Shown here piece after piece: positions 26,258 through 35,133 of a DNA stretch of 64,000 bases; the stretch's first letter is position 1, and every line of letters begins with the position of its first letter. Source of the DNA: JAKZVK01 sp965248255. Its GTDB lineage: Bacteria > Acidobacteriota > Terriglobia > Bryobacterales > UBA6623. The stretch spans positions 744,001 through 808,000 of the forward strand of contig CBDFIW010000002.1 in NCBI GenBank assembly GCA_965248255.1. The letters run 5' to 3'. The notes beneath the pieces were generated by a model. It did not search any database and had not been told where the DNA came from. It was given only the letters and a program-made list of their open reading frames with translations. The position numbers were made by a program, and so were the translations under genes.

Positions 26258-27880
26258 TCATTGCCGCGAAAGCGTCGCCGTCCGGCCGGTTAGGGTCACC
26301 TTGGGGTGACGGACCACGGCTCGATACTCCCACGCGCGGCCGCGGTCAAGCGAACGGACCTCTGCGAAAAAGGCGCCCGGCGCGGTCAGGCGCTGGAACC
26401 GCTTGCCAGCCGGCTTCCAGGGATTGTCGAGCTCGTACATCTCGGCGGCGGTCTTCTTGCGTCGGTACTCGATGCCGACCTCGACGGCGCCCGCGTCCCC
26501 GAGGTTCTCGAGCTTGCCTTCGAAACGGGCGCCCCCTGCCGAGGTCCACGACGCGGAGGAGCTGATCACGACCGGCGGCCGCAACCCGGCTTCAACGTTC
26601 GTCAACTTGATGACAACCGGGTTCGGCCAGCGACGATCGTTGTAGAGGCGCTGGGCGCGGTAGGCGCTGACGCGAAGGCCGTCGGACGTTTGCTCGAACT
26701 CTGTCCTAGGAGTGACGTCGGGACGGTATTCGAGCACGATGTCGTTCTGGCCGAGCACGCTCACCTGAGTTTTGTCCGTCGCCTTCACGGATTTCAGGGT
26801 GAACGCCTTCTGCGTTCCCCAGGGCCAATCTGTATCGGTGATGAACGTGTAGACGGTGTCGGCGTCCTTGGCCTTGGTGAACCAGATATCGCCTTCGTTG
26901 GTGATGACCCAGGGGCGGACCGCTCGAACCGCTTCCTGATTGACCAGGCGCCACAGAGCCATCTCGCGCATTCGGGCCTCCTGCTCGATCGGTAGCTCAC
27001 CGTCGGGTTTGGGCCCGATGTTTAACAGCAGGTTGCCTCCCTTGGCCCGTGTTTCGATCCAGGTGTTGATCAGGGTTGTACCGGATTTGTAATGCTCGTT
27101 CGTGCCGCGGTATTGCCACTGGCCGCCCATAGTCAGATTGCCCTCCCAGGCGCCTTCAAGCGGAACGCCCGGCGTGTACTGCTCGGGAGTCTCCATCTCG
27201 CCGCGCGTGACGAGAGCTTCGGGGTCGGCGTCCCAGACGATCTGCTTGAGCTCGGATAGCATCTCTTTCTGGTTAGGAACCGCCGGCGCGTCGAAGAAGA
27301 CCATGTCGATCTTGCCGTAGTTGCTCATCAGCTCCCGCATCTGAGCCTTGTCGAGCTCATGCAGCTCTTTGTTGTGAGTGGTGAGCGCTTCCGGGCGCAG
27401 GCGGCTGATGAGCGTGCCCTGGCGATACAGGAAGTGGAAGTCGTCAGGGGAGAAGTAGTGCCCGATGGCTAAGCCCTCGGCGCGGAAGGCGTCGAAGAGT
27501 TCACGAGGGATGTCGCGGCCGTAGGGCGTGTTCATGATGTTGAAGTCGGTCGTCTCGGTGTCGTACATGCAAAAACCCGAATGGTGCTTCGTGGTGAAGA
27601 CGACGTATTTGAAACCGGCCAGGCGGGCGAGCCGGGCCCACTCGCGCGGGTCGAATTTCTTGGGGTCGAAGGAGCGCGGCAGCTCCTCGATGTAGCGCTT
27701 GAGATAGGCTTCGTCGGCCCCGGCCATCGAGTGGCTGATGACGGAGGTGATCTGGTTGTCCAGGCTCCAATGGATGAACAGGCCCAGGCCGAGGTCGCGA
27801 AACCACTCGACGCGCTTGGGGTCGTTAGCGGCGGATGCAGCGATCGTCAAAAGCAGGAGGGTGGCGACAAGGCGAAGCAT
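26258..27880 (-). CDS. exported alpha-L-fucosidase, GH29 family
   Basis: About 540 aa from the ATG at 27880. Signal peptide LRLVATLLLLTIAASA. The GH29 barrel shows WFRDLGLGLFIHWSLDNQ, FDPREWARLARLAGFKYVVFTTKHHSGFCMYDT, GLAIGHYFSPDDFHF, the nucleophile-type Asp in NYGKIDMVFFDAP, and GGNLLLNIGPKPDGELP. A C-terminal beta domain follows from about residue 370. Such enzymes release alpha-L-fucose from glycans or plant polymers, here probably in the periplasm. It is on the same strand and upstream of the barrel-protein remnant and the intact barrel gene, suggesting a glycan-use locus. Confidence 0.9.
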   Translation of the reverse strand: MLRLVATLLLLTIAASAANDPKRVEWFRDLGLGLFIHWSLDNQITSVISHSMAGADEAYLKRYIEELPRSFDPKKFDPREWARLARLAGFKYVVFTTKHHSGFCMYDTETTDFNIMNTPYGRDIPRELFDAFRAEGLAIGHYFSPDDFHFLYRQGTLISRLRPEALTTHNKELHELDKAQMRELMSNYGKIDMVFFDAPAVPNQKEMLSELKQIVWDADPEALVTRGEMETPEQYTPGVPLEGAWEGNLTMGGQWQYRGTNEHYKSGTTLINTWIETRAKGGNLLLNIGPKPDGELPIEQEARMREMALWRLVNQEAVRAVRPWVITNEGDIWFTKAKDADTVYTFITDTDWPWGTQKAFTLKSVKATDKTQVSVLGQNDIVLEYRPDVTPRTEFEQTSDGLRVSAYRAQRLYNDRRWPNPVVIKLTNVEAGLRPPVVISSSASWTSAGGARFEGKLENLGDAGAVEVGIEYRRKKTAAEMYELDNPWKPAGKRFQRLTAPGAFFAEVRSLDRGRAWEYRAVVRHPKVTLTGRTATLSRQ

Positions 27881-27916
27881 GCTCAAAATTGTCACACAAA
27901 CTGCTAAGTAGGATCG

Positions 27917-28110
27917 CTAGAAGTATGCGGCTAGGTCACTCTCGCCGTAGCTCCACCAAGATGTCAGAGCATTGGAGAGTTTGGGGCTCGGCTTACTAAT
28001 CGCCGTCAGTGGGCCGCTCAGCGTACCTCTCCTCCTCTTCAACGACAACCGCAAGCTATACTCCCGTTTGTTCGCGTCGGGCGTACGGATGTCGCCCTTG
28101 AAGCGGCCAG
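27917..28110 (-). pseudogene. truncated 3' end of an unknown gene
   Basis: Minus-strand codons from the probable IS3 left end read GRFKGDIRTPDANKREYSLRLSL and continue to a TAG at 27917. The pattern (short beta strands, then LTAISKPSPKLSNALTSW) looks like the final domain of an exported protein. No start is present; the frame is cut by the IS3 element. Family not recognised. Confidence 0.45.
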
Positions 28111-28188
28111 TGAGGAAACTGGAGTGCGGGCGGAAAATGAGACCAATGAAGGAAGGACAACGTACCATCGAATGGAGAGGAGGATGGA

Positions 28189-28572
28189 ATGTCCCGAAGG
28201 AGATTCACGAAGGAGTTCAAGCTGGCAGCGGTCGAGCGGATGCGCAGCGGCGAATCCGGGTCGGCCTTGGCGCGCGAGCTGGACGTCAAACGCGCCAAGC
28301 TCTACGAGTGGGCCGCCCAGCTGGAACGCTACGGCGATGACGCCTTTCCCGGTCCCGGCCGGCGGCCCGGCAGCCAGCCGCGCGTCGAGCGCGGCCGCGA
28401 AGACGAAGCCCGCGTCGCCGCGCTCGAACGCAAAGTCGGCCGGCAGGCTTTGGAGATCGATTTTTTGCAGCAGGCCTTGCGACGTGTCGAAGATCTGCGC
28501 CACGAAACTCTCGTCAGTGGCGGCGGCGGATCAGCGAACTCATTCGATCCGCAGCGTGGCAAGGCAAGCTGA
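28189..28572 (+). CDS. IS3-family transposase OrfA
   Basis: 127 aa. N-terminal helix-turn-helix RRRFTKEFKLAAVERMRSGESGSALARELDVKRAKLYEWAAQ, then a Gly/Pro/Arg-rich hinge and a coiled helix EARVAALERKVGRQALEIDFLQQALRR, as in IS3 OrfA proteins. The last about 25 residues overlap the open start of the orfB frame (RISELIRSAWQGKLSQRR), so a fused OrfAB could be made by -1 frameshifting. Confidence 0.85.
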   Translation: MSRRRFTKEFKLAAVERMRSGESGSALARELDVKRAKLYEWAAQLERYGDDAFPGPGRRPGSQPRVERGREDEARVAALERKVGRQALEIDFLQQALRRVEDLRHETLVSGGGGSANSFDPQRGKAS

Positions 28573-28583
28573 GCCAGCGCAGA

Positions 28584-29385
28584 ATGTGCCGGCTCAGCGG
28601 GCTCTCGCGAGCCACCTTGTATCACCAACCGCGGCGCGAGAGCGAGTGGGAAATGAACCTGCGCAACGCGCTCCACGAGGCGGCGCTGGACAACCCGTTC
28701 TATGGCTATCGGCGACTGACGCCGGAGCTGAAACAGCATGGTTGGCAGGTCGGCGAGACGCGCATCCGACGCATGATGCGCGAGGACAATTTGTTGCGTC
28801 TGCGCAAGCGGCGAACGAAGAAGACGACCGATTCGACGCATGGTTTGCGCGTCTATCCCAACTTGGCGCGCGATTGCAGACCGGTGGGTCCGAATCAACT
28901 GTGGGCGGCCGACATCACCTACATTCGCCTCGGTCACGAGTTCGTCTATGCGGCCGTGATCTTGGACCTGTTCTCGCGTCGTGGGCTGGGCGGTGGGCCC
29001 GGGTTTGGAGACCGAGCTGCCGTTAGCAGCTTTGGAGCAAGCGCTCGCGGATCGGCGGCCGTCGCCGGGCCTGGTGCATCATTCCGACCAAGGTACGCAA
29101 TATGCCTCGAACAAATACGTGGACACGCTGCGCGAAAACAGCGTCAAGATCTCGATGAGTCGCAAGGGCAATCCTTACGACAACGCCTTTGCGGAGAGCT
29201 TCATGAAGACGCTCAAAACCGAGGAAGTCGATTGCAACGAGTATGCGACGTTGGCCGAAGCGCAGTCGGAGATCGGCGCTTTCATCGAGGCGGTTTACAA
29301 TCGCAAGCGGCTGCACTCGGCGCTCGAGTACGTCTCGCCTGTGGAGTTCGAGGAGGCGTTTGCGGCGCGCAAGACGGCGGCTTGA
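28584..29385 (+). pseudogene. IS3-family transposase OrfB, frameshifted
   Basis: The first part (28584 to about 28980) reads CRLSGLSRATLYHQPRR, NPFYGYRRLTPELKQHGW, PNQLWAADITYIRLGHEFVYAAVILDLFSR. The frame then breaks at about 28978, where VVGWAVG is expected, and continues in another frame with HHSDQGTQYASNKY and NPYDNAFAESFMKTLKTEE to KTAA at 29385. The three catalytic acidic residues (ADIT, SDQG, AESF) are all present but divided between frames. The break equals loss of two bases or gain of one. Confidence 0.8.
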
Positions 29386-29626
29386 CGCCGCCGGAGTTTT
29401 CCAGGCATGGGCAGATCTATCGATCCGATAGGGCGTGGAGCAAGGCGGGATGCGGCGGTGGGGCCGCACCCCGCGCTCATCGTTTCGATGAGTCTGCGGC
29501 CGGGTCTTCCTTGGCGGGTTGCTCTCCAGCAGAGCCCGCTTCCGCTTCCTCGGCTAGGGCTATTGTGCGACGAACCCGTTGTGAAGGCAAGGCTTTTGCA
29601 GCGAACCGCAACCTGTCCCTTGTTTC

Positions 29627-30532
29627 GTGGTCTCACCAAACGCCCGCACCCCAACCGACAGTATCAAGCAAAGGATTCTCGATCGCTCTGATTCGCGGCT
29701 TGGATTCGGCGAGCTGAGTACTCCCACCATCGCACGATACGTCGGCCGTCTGGAGTTCTTTTCCGCCATCGAAAGAGCCGCCCCCACCGCGCTAGCAGAA
29801 CTTCGCAGTGACGTGCTGCCGCTTTATGCGGCGGCCATGAAAAACTCACCTCCGAAGAACGGTGACGTCCCTTCCGTCATTGTTGAGACCTTGGACGACG
29901 ACTACTTGGTGTCAGAGTGTCACACGGTGGGCAGCTGGCAGGCCCTCTTGTCAAAGCAGGCCTACCGAGCGGACCTCACGGCTCTGTTCCATGCAATCAC
30001 GCGGTGGGCTGACCGGTATCGGATCAGGGACGCCTGGCTGCTCGAATGCGTCTTCCGTAACCTGGTGGGCTGGCACAAGGGCGACTCAGAGTGGGGCTAC
30101 CCCGGTTCGGTTGGCTTCTCGCAAGGCGTGTTTCTCGTATCCGGGATAGAGGGTGACCAGCATGGTGTGCGGGACCTACAGCCCCCGCCGAAGCCCATCT
30201 ACAATCCGCTCACCGAAACGCGGGAGCAATACCTGGCACGCATGGCGAAGTACTGCGCGGAACAGGAAGGGAAACTCGAAAAGCTCCTGCCCGACGTCAG
30301 ACCGACCGAGAGCATCAGAGTGCGCGAACACTATGACTGGCTTGTTCAGTTCCAGATACGGGACCAGAACTACCGCCAGATCGCCGTTTCAACCAAGCGC
30401 CACGTGCTCTGGGCCGCGATACGCGCCGCGGTCAACGAGAAAGCGGATATCATTGGCCTCACCCTACGTCCCGCCAGGCGCGGTCGCCCTCCCATCCAGA
30501 AAAAGCATAGAAAGTCTTCGCAATCTACCTAG
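29627..30532 (+). CDS. unknown protein of the integrated element
   Basis: 301 aa from GTG 29627; ATG 29837 is an alternative start giving a shorter protein. No signal or membrane segment. Helical and charged; the C-terminus is basic (RPARRGRPPIQKKHRK), which suggests nucleic-acid binding. The segment EHYDWLVQFQIRDQNYRQIAVSTKRHVLWAAIRAAVNEKADIIGL resembles a helix-turn-helix stretch. I do not recognise the family. Confidence 0.6.
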   Translation: MVSPNARTPTDSIKQRILDRSDSRLGFGELSTPTIARYVGRLEFFSAIERAAPTALAELRSDVLPLYAAAMKNSPPKNGDVPSVIVETLDDDYLVSECHTVGSWQALLSKQAYRADLTALFHAITRWADRYRIRDAWLLECVFRNLVGWHKGDSEWGYPGSVGFSQGVFLVSGIEGDQHGVRDLQPPPKPIYNPLTETREQYLARMAKYCAEQEGKLEKLLPDVRPTESIRVREHYDWLVQFQIRDQNYRQIAVSTKRHVLWAAIRAAVNEKADIIGLTLRPARRGRPPIQKKHRKSSQST

Positions 30533-30582
30533 TCTTTTTTGAGCTCGCCTGAACGTCCTTCTTTTTAGAGGAGGACATAGAG

Positions 30583-30849
30583 ATGGCGATGAAGTTGCTG
30601 ACTATTGCCGAGATCCGGCAAGAGCACCTCACCAACCTGTCGGAGCAGCGCATCTACTCTCTGGTCCGGGAAGGCATTCTCCCGCCGGGCGTCGTTGTGC
30701 GCCTTGACAGGCAGGTTCGCATCAATGAGGGGCGGCTAGTCGAGTTTCTAGAGCGCGGCGGCGCGGCCTTGCCGGGTGGGTGGCGACGTGAGGCCCGCGA
30801 CAAGACCGAGCAGGGCCGCGATATTCCCAAGTTTCGCGCGGAGCTATAG
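30583..30849 (+). CDS. small HTH-type DNA-binding protein
   Basis: 88 aa with a strong ribosome-binding site (AGAGGAGG) before the ATG. The sequence LTIAEIRQEHLTNLSEQRIYSLVREGILPPGVVVRLDRQVRINEGRLVEFLERGG has the winged-helix layout of MerR/excisionase-type proteins: a recognition helix, a short wing, and a final helix. The next gene begins immediately after its stop. Confidence 0.7.
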   Translation: MAMKLLTIAEIRQEHLTNLSEQRIYSLVREGILPPGVVVRLDRQVRINEGRLVEFLERGGAALPGGWRREARDKTEQGRDIPKFRAEL

Positions 30850-31056
30850 ATGCAGACAGTCGCGCATGAAGACTCCTTGTTGCTCACCTACGCGGAGGCC
30901 GCCAGGCTGCTCGGGCTGAGCGTGTCCATGGTCCGGAAGATGGCTCGGACCGGCAGAATCGAGGTCGTACACATCGGTCGCTGCGCGCGGATACCTCGGG
31001 CGGCGTTAATGGAGCTTGCCCAACCCACCGAGCCCGAAAAGCGGAAACCGAAGTAG
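30850..31056 (+). CDS. excisionase-family helix-turn-helix protein
   Basis: 68 aa. LTYAEAARLLGLSVSMVRKMARTGRIEVVHIGRCARIPRAALMEL is the standard excise/HTH_17 pattern (helix, turn, recognition helix, wing with Arg, closing helix). The ATG at 30850 follows the previous stop with no gap. Such proteins act as recombination directionality factors or transcription regulators in integrated elements. Confidence 0.8.
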   Translation: MQTVAHEDSLLLTYAEAARLLGLSVSMVRKMARTGRIEVVHIGRCARIPRAALMELAQPTEPEKRKPK

Positions 31057-31117
31057 TTCTGGATGCGACACGCTTCTGAGATTGGCACTGGGTTGACTGA
31101 TACGGGAGACCGTGATT

Positions 31118-31269
31118 ATGTCCGATGAAAGAATCGACTCTCACCCCAACGAGAGAACACTGGGCTATCTCCGCCTTGCGCTGGAGCGGCTGCTTGAGAG
31201 CGCAGGGACCGACTCATCGGTGCCTGATGGGTCGAGCAAGGAGTGCCCTCCTGGGGGTTTGACGACATG
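31118..31269 (+). CDS. 50-aa ORF coupled to the ATPase gene
   Basis: ATG at 31118, stop TGA at 31267-31269 overlapping the ATG of the next gene (ATGA). The sequence MSDERIDSHPNERTLGYLRLALERLLES is helical and charged and ends in a Pro/Gly-rich tail. There is no homology to offer. The stop-start overlap and operon position argue that it is translated. Confidence 0.5.
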
Positions 31270-32805
31270 ACAAAGTTTGTTGTGCATGAGGGCGGCTCTT
31301 CTCGGAAGCCGGACCAGAAGCTACGCATCAACGCCAGAGACCGGGATCTTCCGACCGTCACAAGCGACGCCTGGGACGCCCTGTGTCAAGCCAACGATCC
31401 GCCCTACATCTTCAACCGTGGTGGGCAGCTGTGCCGCCTAGAGCGCTCTCCCACAGGTGCGCCCATTCTCAAACCCATCACTCAAGACCGCTTTCGATAT
31501 GAGCTGGCTCGGGCTGCCGACTGGTACTGCTACGAAGTTCGCAAGGATGGTAGCTGTGAGAGAGTACCAGCCATTCCTCTCCTCGACGTGGTCAGAGACA
31601 TGTTGGCGGACCCCCAACCTCCGCTACCACTGCTCGTCGGCATCACCACCGCACCCGCCTTCAACCGAGACGGATCGCTCCACTGCAAACCCGGATACAG
31701 CCGAATCGGCCAGACCTACTATGCACCAGCGCGGAGGTTTGAGGTTCCGCCAGTGCCGGAGAGCCCTACCCCCGCTCAGATCCGAAAGGCTGTAGCCCTG
31801 CTCAACCAGGAACTGCTTCATGATTTCCCGTTTGTGGACCCGGCCGATGGCGCTCACGCGCTCTCCCTCCTGATCGTCCCGTTCGTGCGCTCGTTGATTC
31901 ACGGCCCCGGCCCCTTGCATCTCATCGAAAAACCCACCCCCGGTTCTGGCGGCACGCTGCTGGCGAATGTGTTGGCGTACCCGTCTCAGGGTCGCCCCCT
32001 CACCGCCATGACAGAAGGTCGGGACGAAGACGAGTGGCGCAAACGTGTCACCGCCAAACTGAGGTCCGATCCACCGATCATCCTGATCGACAATCTGAAC
32101 CGCAAACTCGACTCACCCGCCCTGGCTGCAGCCATCACCTCCATGGAGTGGGAGGATCGGCTTCTGGGCAAATCCGAGACCATCCAACAAACGGTGCGCT
32201 GTGCCTGGGCCGCCACGGGGAACAACCCGACACTGTCGAACGAGCTGCTTCGCCGCGCAATCCGGATCAGACTCGACCCTGGGTTGGACCGACCGTGGCT
32301 CCGCGACGGTTTTCGGCGTCCCAATCTCCTGGAGTGGGTGGCAGCCCATCGGGCGGACTTGTGCCACGCAGCTCTGACGTTGGCCCGCACATGGATCGCT
32401 GCTGACCAACCCAAGCCCAATACGCCGACCCTGGGGATGTTCGAGTCCTGGTCCGAAGTCATCGGCGGCATTCTGGAAGTGGCGGGGGTGCAGGGTTTCC
32501 TGGGCAACCTAGATGAGTTCTATTCGGTCGCCGACGCAGAGGAAGAGGTATTTCGGATGTTCCTGGAGGGATGGCTGCAGCGTCCTGCGAAGACAGCAGT
32601 CAAGGCCGCGAACCTCTATGACACCGCAGTAAATAATAGCTTAGACCTCGGGCAGGGCAGCCAACAATCTCAGAAGATTCGGCTGGGAAAGATCCTGGCT
32701 AGCATGCGGGACCGTGTTTTCACTCTGGACGGGGGCGAAACTGTGCGGGTAGTGAAGGCCGGTGTCCAGCAGCGTGCGGTCCGTTGGAAGCTGGAGAAGG
32801 TGTGA
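31267..32805 (+). CDS. AAA+-like replication ATPase with degenerate P-loop
   Basis: 513 aa from ATG 31267 (MTKFVVHEGG); an upstream alternative exists at 31243. The central region resembles phage or plasmid helicases: a P-loop-like EKPTPGSGGTLLANVLAYP near residue 225 in which the usual GKT/S reads GGT, a Walker-B-like PPIILIDNLNRKLDSP near 275, and a sensor-1-like CAWAATGNNPTLSNELLRRAIRIRL near 320 with an arginine-finger-like RR. The N-terminal about 190 residues are of unknown type. Loss of the P-loop Lys would normally abolish ATP hydrolysis, so either this is a distinct subfamily or the enzyme is inactive. Confidence 0.65.
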   Translation: MTKFVVHEGGSSRKPDQKLRINARDRDLPTVTSDAWDALCQANDPPYIFNRGGQLCRLERSPTGAPILKPITQDRFRYELARAADWYCYEVRKDGSCERVPAIPLLDVVRDMLADPQPPLPLLVGITTAPAFNRDGSLHCKPGYSRIGQTYYAPARRFEVPPVPESPTPAQIRKAVALLNQELLHDFPFVDPADGAHALSLLIVPFVRSLIHGPGPLHLIEKPTPGSGGTLLANVLAYPSQGRPLTAMTEGRDEDEWRKRVTAKLRSDPPIILIDNLNRKLDSPALAAAITSMEWEDRLLGKSETIQQTVRCAWAATGNNPTLSNELLRRAIRIRLDPGLDRPWLRDGFRRPNLLEWVAAHRADLCHAALTLARTWIAADQPKPNTPTLGMFESWSEVIGGILEVAGVQGFLGNLDEFYSVADAEEEVFRMFLEGWLQRPAKTAVKAANLYDTAVNNSLDLGQGSQQSQKIRLGKILASMRDRVFTLDGGETVRVVKAGVQQRAVRWKLEKV

Positions 32806-34376
32806 GTGTGGTGAGTGTAGGTGAGTGTTTTCCAGATCTTCCCCCCGTCCGGCGAAACCGAGACCCGGGCCACATGACGGCCGGGCGCGATCATTGAGAC
32901 AGCACCGGTCTCCGCGTCGAATCGGTAGATGGCGCTGTTTCCCTTGAAGTCTCGGGCACCGGCCACCAACCAGCTGCCGTCAGGAGACCAGCGAGGCTCA
33001 CTGAAGTAACTGAAGGCGATCGGGAACGACCGTAGCTCACCGGTTTCGAGGTTTCGAATCGAAAGGAGGTTGACCCCGCTCACATCACTTGATTTGTAAG
33101 CAAGGTATTTGCCGTCACGTGACCAGTCCGGACGGTGACTTCGATAGCTTTCCACTACTGGCGGTCCCGTGACTCTTCCCACTTCGAGGTCAATCGGGGC
33201 AATGTGCAGTGCTATCGTGCTTGTGTCCTTGTAGATATGGAGAGACCCTGAGTCCGCCAAACCGAGTGATGACACCGAGCCGATATCCAGCTTAAGCATC
33301 GAAGGGGCCCCCTGAGGTTTCCCGTCTTCCACAGGCAATGCCCAAAGCGCGACGGAGCCGGTGCGGTCGCTGGCAAATAGGAGTTGCTTCCCGTCCGGCG
33401 ACCAGCCCATGGTCAAGCCGTGCGCGGCATGCGCGACGGCCTGCGCCTCGCCACTTCCGTCGACAGCCGCCACATACACATCGCGCTGCACGGCTTCGTC
33501 GCTGACCGGCAGGTCGTAGGCGATGCACTTACTGTCCGGTGAAAAGAAGATCTTTTTGGGGCCGCGCCAGCCGACGGACCTCAAGACTCGCTGGGATCCG
33601 TCCTCGCCGACTAGGCTGATCTCGCCACCGCTGTTTTTCCGCACAAGATGGACAGCTAGCCATTTCCCATCGGGAGACCAGTCGATCGCGTCCATGCGGG
33701 TTACGTCTTCGCTCTCGAAGATTCGACGGGCTTCGGGGATGCCGGTTCGCTCGATGTTCACAACGCGAATTTCCGTGCGGCCTGGGTCATAGTTGATCCA
33801 GCCGTAAGCCACCTCTGTTCCATCTCTTGAGAACGCCGAACTCAGTGCGCTGCCTTCCCCGCCCCAATCTTTGTTACCGGTGAGGGGGCGATCCGTGCCC
33901 GAGGCAAGGTCGTGCAGCATCAGGTTGCCGGTCGACCACCAATCGGTATAGGAAATAAACCGGCCGTCCCGTGACACGCTGCCCCCAACGTGTTCGATGT
34001 CTTCTCCGGACCAAACCACGCGGTCACCGTTCGCAGGGGCGCTGGGCTCAGTGTTCCCGAGCCGCGCCCGGGCCACGGCGGCGGCCTCCGTCTGGTCGGC
34101 GTAATCGCGAAGCACGCGCTCGTAGATCTTGCGTGACTCCGTGTCGCCGAGCTTCGTGTAGCATCCCGCCATCCGTACGAGTGCGCTGGCTGTTATGGAC
34201 CGGTTCGTCTTCTCGAATTTGGTGACGATTTCGTCATACTGCTCAATCGCCGCCTTCAGGTCGCCATCCACCACCTCGGCGTTCTGGGCGGCTTTGAGCA
34301 TCCGCTCTGCTTCACCCTTGGTTTGCGCACTGGCCACCAGAATCGCGGCCGGGATCGCGGTAATGATTCGTTTCAT
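32670..34376 (-). CDS. exported TolB-like beta-propeller protein, 3' end replaced
   Basis: 568 aa frame. Signal peptide IITAIPAAILVASAQ, then a TPR-like pair (LKAAIEQYDEIVTKFEKTN, KLGDTESRKIYERVLRDYADQTEAAAVARARL), then WD40-like/TolB repeats ending SPDG or similar (DWSPDGKWLAVHLV, GWSPDGKQLLFASDRTG, RWSPDGSWLVAGARD, SVSPDGGKIWKT). After about residue 515 the frame reads TLTYTHHTHTF and is simply antisense to the ATPase gene of the integrated element, so the native C-terminus is missing. It is 58 bp downstream of the response regulator on the same strand and probably in its regulon. Confidence 0.8.
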   Translation of the reverse strand: MKRIITAIPAAILVASAQTKGEAERMLKAAQNAEVVDGDLKAAIEQYDEIVTKFEKTNRSITASALVRMAGCYTKLGDTESRKIYERVLRDYADQTEAAAVARARLGNTEPSAPANGDRVVWSGEDIEHVGGSVSRDGRFISYTDWWSTGNLMLHDLASGTDRPLTGNKDWGGEGSALSSAFSRDGTEVAYGWINYDPGRTEIRVVNIERTGIPEARRIFESEDVTRMDAIDWSPDGKWLAVHLVRKNSGGEISLVGEDGSQRVLRSVGWRGPKKIFFSPDSKCIAYDLPVSDEAVQRDVYVAAVDGSGEAQAVAHAAHGLTMGWSPDGKQLLFASDRTGSVALWALPVEDGKPQGAPSMLKLDIGSVSSLGLADSGSLHIYKDTSTIALHIAPIDLEVGRVTGPPVVESYRSHRPDWSRDGKYLAYKSSDVSGVNLLSIRNLETGELRSFPIAFSYFSEPRWSPDGSWLVAGARDFKGNSAIYRFDAETGAVSMIAPGRHVARVSVSPDGGKIWKTLTYTHHTHTFSSFQRTARCWTPAFTTRTVSPPSRVKTRSRMLARIFPSRIF

Positions 34377-34434
34377 TACTTCACCTCCAAGACCGAGGTT
34401 ATTCGCCGTAGTTCATAATCGCTCCACGACCGTG

Positions 34435-35133
34435 TCACGATTGCGTCACGTCTTCGAGATCAAATCGGTATCCAATGCCGCGTATGCTCTTGAGGTAGCG
34501 AGGCTGTGCCGGAGCAGGCTCGATCTTTTTCCGGAGGTTTGCGATCTGGTTGTCGACCACGCGCTCGGTGATCATCGTCTCCTTGCCCCAGGCCTCATCG
34601 ATCAGAATTCGCCGCGTCAGCACACGTCCCGGGCGGCGCGCAAACAGGCTCAGTAGCTTGAGCTCGAGCGGCGTAGTGGTCACGGGCTTGCCGGCGCAAC
34701 GCAGTTCCGCCCTAGCAGAATCCAGCTCGCATTCGCCGAATCGAACGACCTCCACCTCGCCCGCCACGGGAGCACCGCGCAGCAGCAGCGCCCGGATCCG
34801 TGCCCGCAGCTCCTTGGGACTGTAGGGCTTCGTCACGTAATCATCGGCTCCCAAATCCAGCCCGAGCACCTTTTCAGTGTCTTGAGTGCGCGCGGTGAGC
34901 AGCAGGATGGCCGAGGAGACACCGGCCCGGCGTAGCTCGCGGCACACGTCAAACCCGTCCTTCTTCGGCAGCATCACGTCGAGCAGGATCAGATCAAACA
35001 GAATCTCGCGAGCGCGCCTGCTCGCCGCCTCGCCATCATGCACAACCTCGACCGCGTACACCTCGAGCCGCAAATCATCTTCCAACGCGATTGCGATCGC
35101 CAAATCGTCTTCGACAATCAGGATTCGTGACAT
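34435..35133 (-). CDS. OmpR/PhoB-family response regulator
   Basis: 232 aa. Receiver domain ILIVEDDLAIAIALEDDL with acidic pocket DD and phospho-acceptor Asp in LILLDVMLPKKDG, Thr in LLLTART and Lys in YVTKPYS. The C-terminal winged helix follows: RVLTRRILIDEAWGKETMITERVVDNQIANLRKKI and YLKSIRGIGYRF. The start overlaps the end of the histidine kinase gene by 16 bp, so they form one two-component system. The target genes are unknown; the TolB-like gene directly downstream is a candidate. Confidence 0.93.
   Translation of the reverse strand: MSRILIVEDDLAIAIALEDDLRLEVYAVEVVHDGEAASRRAREILFDLILLDVMLPKKDGFDVCRELRRAGVSSAILLLTARTQDTEKVLGLDLGADDYVTKPYSPKELRARIRALLLRGAPVAGEVEVVRFGECELDSARAELRCAGKPVTTTPLELKLLSLFARRPGRVLTRRILIDEAWGKETMITERVVDNQIANLRKKIEPAPAQPRYLKSIRGIGYRFDLEDVTQS

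Larger units (their letters stand above)
28111..29403 (+). mobile_element. IS3-family insertion sequence, decayed
   Basis: Two transposase frames (orfA, orfB) in IS3 order. Candidate imperfect ends are TGAGGAAACTGGAG at 28111 and the complement of TGGAAAACTCCGG at 29403, with the TG...CA termini usual for IS3. No clear target duplication was found, so the ends are tentative. The second frame is broken, so this copy is probably immobile. Confidence 0.65.
29627..32830 (+). mobile_element. small integrated element (satellite- or plasmid-like), no integrase seen
   Basis: Five plus-strand genes tightly packed: an unknown 301-aa protein, two DNA-binding small proteins, a 50-aa ORF and a 513-aa ATPase. 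The combination (excisionase-like HTH plus replication-type ATPase) is that of small integrative elements. The right limit is set where the reverse-strand TolB-like gene loses its own sequence, at about 32815-32830, next to a short repeat of GTGAGTGT. No integrase is present; it may have been lost at the left side, where the IS3 sits. Confidence 0.5.
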
